A stretch of DNA of 64,000 nucleotides from Nipponacmea schrenckii (Eukaryota; Mollusca; Gastropoda; Lottiidae), in assembly GCA_030562195.1 (NCBI GenBank), contig CM060200.1, positions 28,559,023-28,623,022 of the forward strand. The letters run 5' to 3'. Made by a program: the position numbers and the translations under genes. The notes under the pieces were generated by a model, which did no database searches, was not told the DNA's origin, and worked only from the letters and a program-made list of their open reading frames with translations. Below are positions 61,370 to 64,000 of this stretch, piece after piece. Position 1 is the first letter of the stretch, and the number at the start of each line of letters is the position of its first letter.

Positions 61370-62807
61370 ATGGAGGATGATGTTGGTTGTTGTACAGTTA
61401 ATGTCAATACACCTCAAACTGGCCCAGGTAGGCCTATACATGTCTATCATGACTTCTCTTTTATACCAATATCAATATATTTCGATTCTTTCAAGTTTCA
61501 AAAACCTTATTTTATCTCATATGTATGATATTACCTTAAGGCTGTAATAATTGCATTTTTCTTTCCATGTATCTTGATTATTTTACAGCATATGGCACTC
61601 CTGAAGCAGTGGAAAGGCAACGTCAGGCCTTCAGTGCAATGAGAAAAATAGCAATAGTTCAAGGTGGATTGGGAGTAATATCCCTTATATCAAGTATTGG
61701 AGCCTTGACTGTAGGCGCTATGGCCATAAAAGTCACTTATCCAATAGTTGATGGTATGCCATTACTTACAGCTGTCTTAGTAAGTAATTTTCAGGCTCAA
61801 GTTTTGTTTCATGAAATAAAAGCATTTTTTTATCGTGCTGATCGTACATTTGCCATGTTTATGTTTACAAGAAATTTAATCTTAATTTTTTTTATTCTTG
61901 TAACTGATTGCTTCTATAAAGAAAATCATATTATTTTACATTCGCGAAATAACTAAGGGAAAATGTTTTTTTTTTCTTTGCTTACACTAAAATAAACGCG
62001 TTTTTTCAATTTTGTTTTAAGGCTTTGCTGTCGGGTTATTTTGCCTATAAAGTTTCCATTTGTGAACCTGAAACGGATGTAAAACGCTCCACCAAATGTT
62101 ATGTAAGTAAAAAAAAGTTTTTCATTGTCTGACAGTGTTGATATTTCTGCTTTTTCTGGTGAGAATTTATTGCAGCAGTTTTCTGCATTTCGATTTACCG
62201 ATAAACTAAAGTATATAAATATTATTCCCTTAGGGATTTCGGGTTCTCAAATAGTAGTTTTATAGGACAGTCAATCGTGGCGGTTTTTTTTTGGTATATT
62301 ATAATACACAAAACGGCTCGGAATCTCATGATCATTGGATGTAGGAATCATTGTTTTAAAACTACCGGTATTGATTAAAAAACATAAGATTTATTTTTAT
62401 CTTATATTTTTCAGGTTATAACACATTATGTTATCTGTGTAACTAATGTATCAATAGCATTTACAGCTAGCTCATTTGCTGGATGGGCAATTGCAATTTG
62501 TAACAATCAAAACACACCTAAAAATATGGGTGCATGCGAGCCAAACCATGAACTAATAATGACGTTCAATATTATTAACTGCGTATCATTCGTACTGATT
62601 GCGATATCAAGTATCTGGGGATTGGTGTTGTTTTGTTTATACGCAAGAATATTTGGATTTGCAAATCAACATGATAGGGTTAACCAACTTGAACGAAGAG
62701 TAGCCAATTTGCAGTCTCAGTTGGATAGAGCTCATAATGAACCACCACCGCCATACAGTATGGGTTATAATAATAAGAATTATCAAACTATATACAACGA
62801 GAAGTAA
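61370..62807 (+). CDS. four-transmembrane protein, CD20/MS4A-like
   Basis: Exons 61370-61427, 61589-61779, 62022-62102 and 62415-62807 join to 241 codons (240 residues), phases 1, 0, 0. The start MEDDVGCCTV has no signal peptide. Four hydrophobic segments follow: about residues 39-65 (IVQGGLGVISLISSIGALTV), 75-97, 110-140 and 158-190 (SFVLIAISSIWGLVLFCLYA). The loop between the third and fourth has a few Cys. The C-terminal tail has a short heptad-like stretch (VNQLERRVANLQSQLD) and a PPPPYS motif, a possible WW-domain ligand. The layout (cytoplasmic ends, four TM, short loops, Pro-Tyr tail) fits the CD20/MS4A/TMEM176 or another tetraspanner group. Exact family and function are not certain. 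Confidence 0.8.
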
Positions 62808-63190
62808 AATACTACCCAATTTGTTAGAATACAAAATATATACATATTATATACTTTTTGTAGAAGTTATTTTATATCGTGACAATAAATAAGATGGTGA
62901 ACCACGTCCATATACATCCACATTGGCATTCGGTGAAGAGATAAACTTCTGATCTTTCTGGGAAGCTGTATTACCCATATACGTAATATAAATGTAATAC
63001 CTAGTCATAAATGCGAGGTGAGATAATGCTGCTTTATAGGCTATGCGGGGAGAAATAACGACATTTTGTAGGAAACATATTTTCATAATTGATATTTCAT
63101 TGTTGAATTTCAATACCAATCGTTGGCGACTATTTCGTAAACATTGTCTTCCAATGCTGAGATTTTTCATCATTAAGACATTATTATAAA

Positions 63191-63588
63191 GATAGCTTGC
63201 CAGGCAAGGTAACATACGCCCACTGGCAGCATTGAATTTGAAAAATAAATAGAGCAATAACTCAAAAAACATTCACTGAATTAATATTGAAGATTAAATA
63301 TATATATATATAAATATTGAAGGGCAAAACCTCAAAAACTGTTCATGGAAAATTGTCAAATTAGAACTTGACCACCATCTTATCTATTTCAATACTCATA
63401 CCAAGTTTCATCAAATCTATTAAAAGATAGCAATGCGATGCATTGAAATACGCCCAAATGGCAGCCATACTACAGATACATATGTTAAAGATTTTTCTAC
63501 GTTTAACGATATATCTCTGTTAAAAGTATCCTATTATACAACACAAAAATCAGATCAGATCAACTTTAAGTCCCCAATAACCCACATG
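63191..63588 (+). mobile_element. unclassified element (copy III), cut by assembly gap
   Basis: Starts with CTTGCCAGGCAAGGTAACAT and ATACGCCCACTGGCAGCAT, then follows the inverted text of 58610-58831 (ACCACCATCTTATCTATTTC, CCAAGTTTCATCAAA). At about 63426 a second, diverged start motif appears. The N run begins at 63589. Confidence 0.7.
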
Positions 63589-64000
63589 NNNNNNNNNNNN
63601 NNNNNNNNNNNNNNNNNNNNNNNNNNNNNNNNNNNNNNNNNNNNNNNNNNNNNNNNNNNNNNNNNNNNNNNNNNNNNNNNNNNNNNNNNNNNNNNNNNNN
63701 NNNNNNNNNNNNNNNNNNNNNNNNNNNNNNNNNNNNNNNNNNNNNNNNNNNNNNNNNNNNNNNNNNNNNNNNNNNNNNNNNNNNNNNNNNNNNNNNNNNN
63801 NNNNNNNNNNNNNNNNNNNNNNNNNNNNNNNNNNNNNNNNNNNNNNNNNNNNNNNNNNNNNNNNNNNNNNNNNNNNNNNNNNNNNNNNNNNNNNNNNNNN
63901 NNNNNNNNNNNNNNNNNNNNNNNNNNNNNNNNNNNNNNNNNNNNNNNNNNNNNNNNNNNNNNNNNNNNNNNNNNNNNNNNNNNNNNNNNNNNNNNNNNNN
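63589..64000. other. assembly gap (N)
   Basis: 412 unknown bases, adjoining a repetitive element. Confidence 1.

Noticed and set aside
62847..63272. 141-codon minus-strand frame
   Set aside because: Crosses the start of a non-coding dispersed element; no protein features.

Overview
The window is animal nuclear DNA: AT-rich, intron-rich, with GT-AG splice sites, long repeat-filled introns, non-LTR and LTR retrotransposon remnants and many small inverted-repeat elements. Gene content (cysteine-rich secreted proteins, a somatomedin-B protein, an XK-related protein, a dynein-stalk-like short protein) and the repeat style point to a lophotrochozoan, most likely a mollusc; this is inference. The last 412 bases (63589-64000) are an assembly gap.

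Left third (298-23267, + strand): a tandem cluster of four paralogous secreted-protein genes, the first cut by the window edge. Each complete copy has a signal-peptide exon followed by four exons joined in phases 1, 0, 2 and 0, with six cysteines in the same places. Strand-by-strand comparison suggests a Cu/Zn superoxide dismutase-like fold in which every metal-binding histidine is gone, so these are probably non-enzymatic extracellular proteins that have gained Met/Asn- or Gln/Asn/Gly-rich low-complexity segments. The fourth gene carries two interchangeable 243-nt last exons, each with its own poly(A) signal. This cluster is the most interesting system in the window.

Middle (24234-36850): a small secreted ten-cysteine protein made of two PAN/apple-like half modules; a seven-exon gene for an N-terminally acylated (MGC) protein ending in a dynein-heavy-chain stalk-like region; then Ty3/gypsy and LINE remnants. 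37045-44900 has no gene, only repeats.

Right third: an XK-related scramblase-family gene (44938-46683) whose C-terminal tail appears to continue in another frame to 47110; a degenerate CR1-like LINE on the minus strand carrying a 2A-like motif before its endonuclease; a 96-bp AT-rich satellite; a minus-strand somatomedin-B gene with a one-base frame break; a dispersed family of elements with internal ~160-bp repeats; and a four-transmembrane protein gene (61370-62807). The genes outside the left cluster show no evident functional link to one another.
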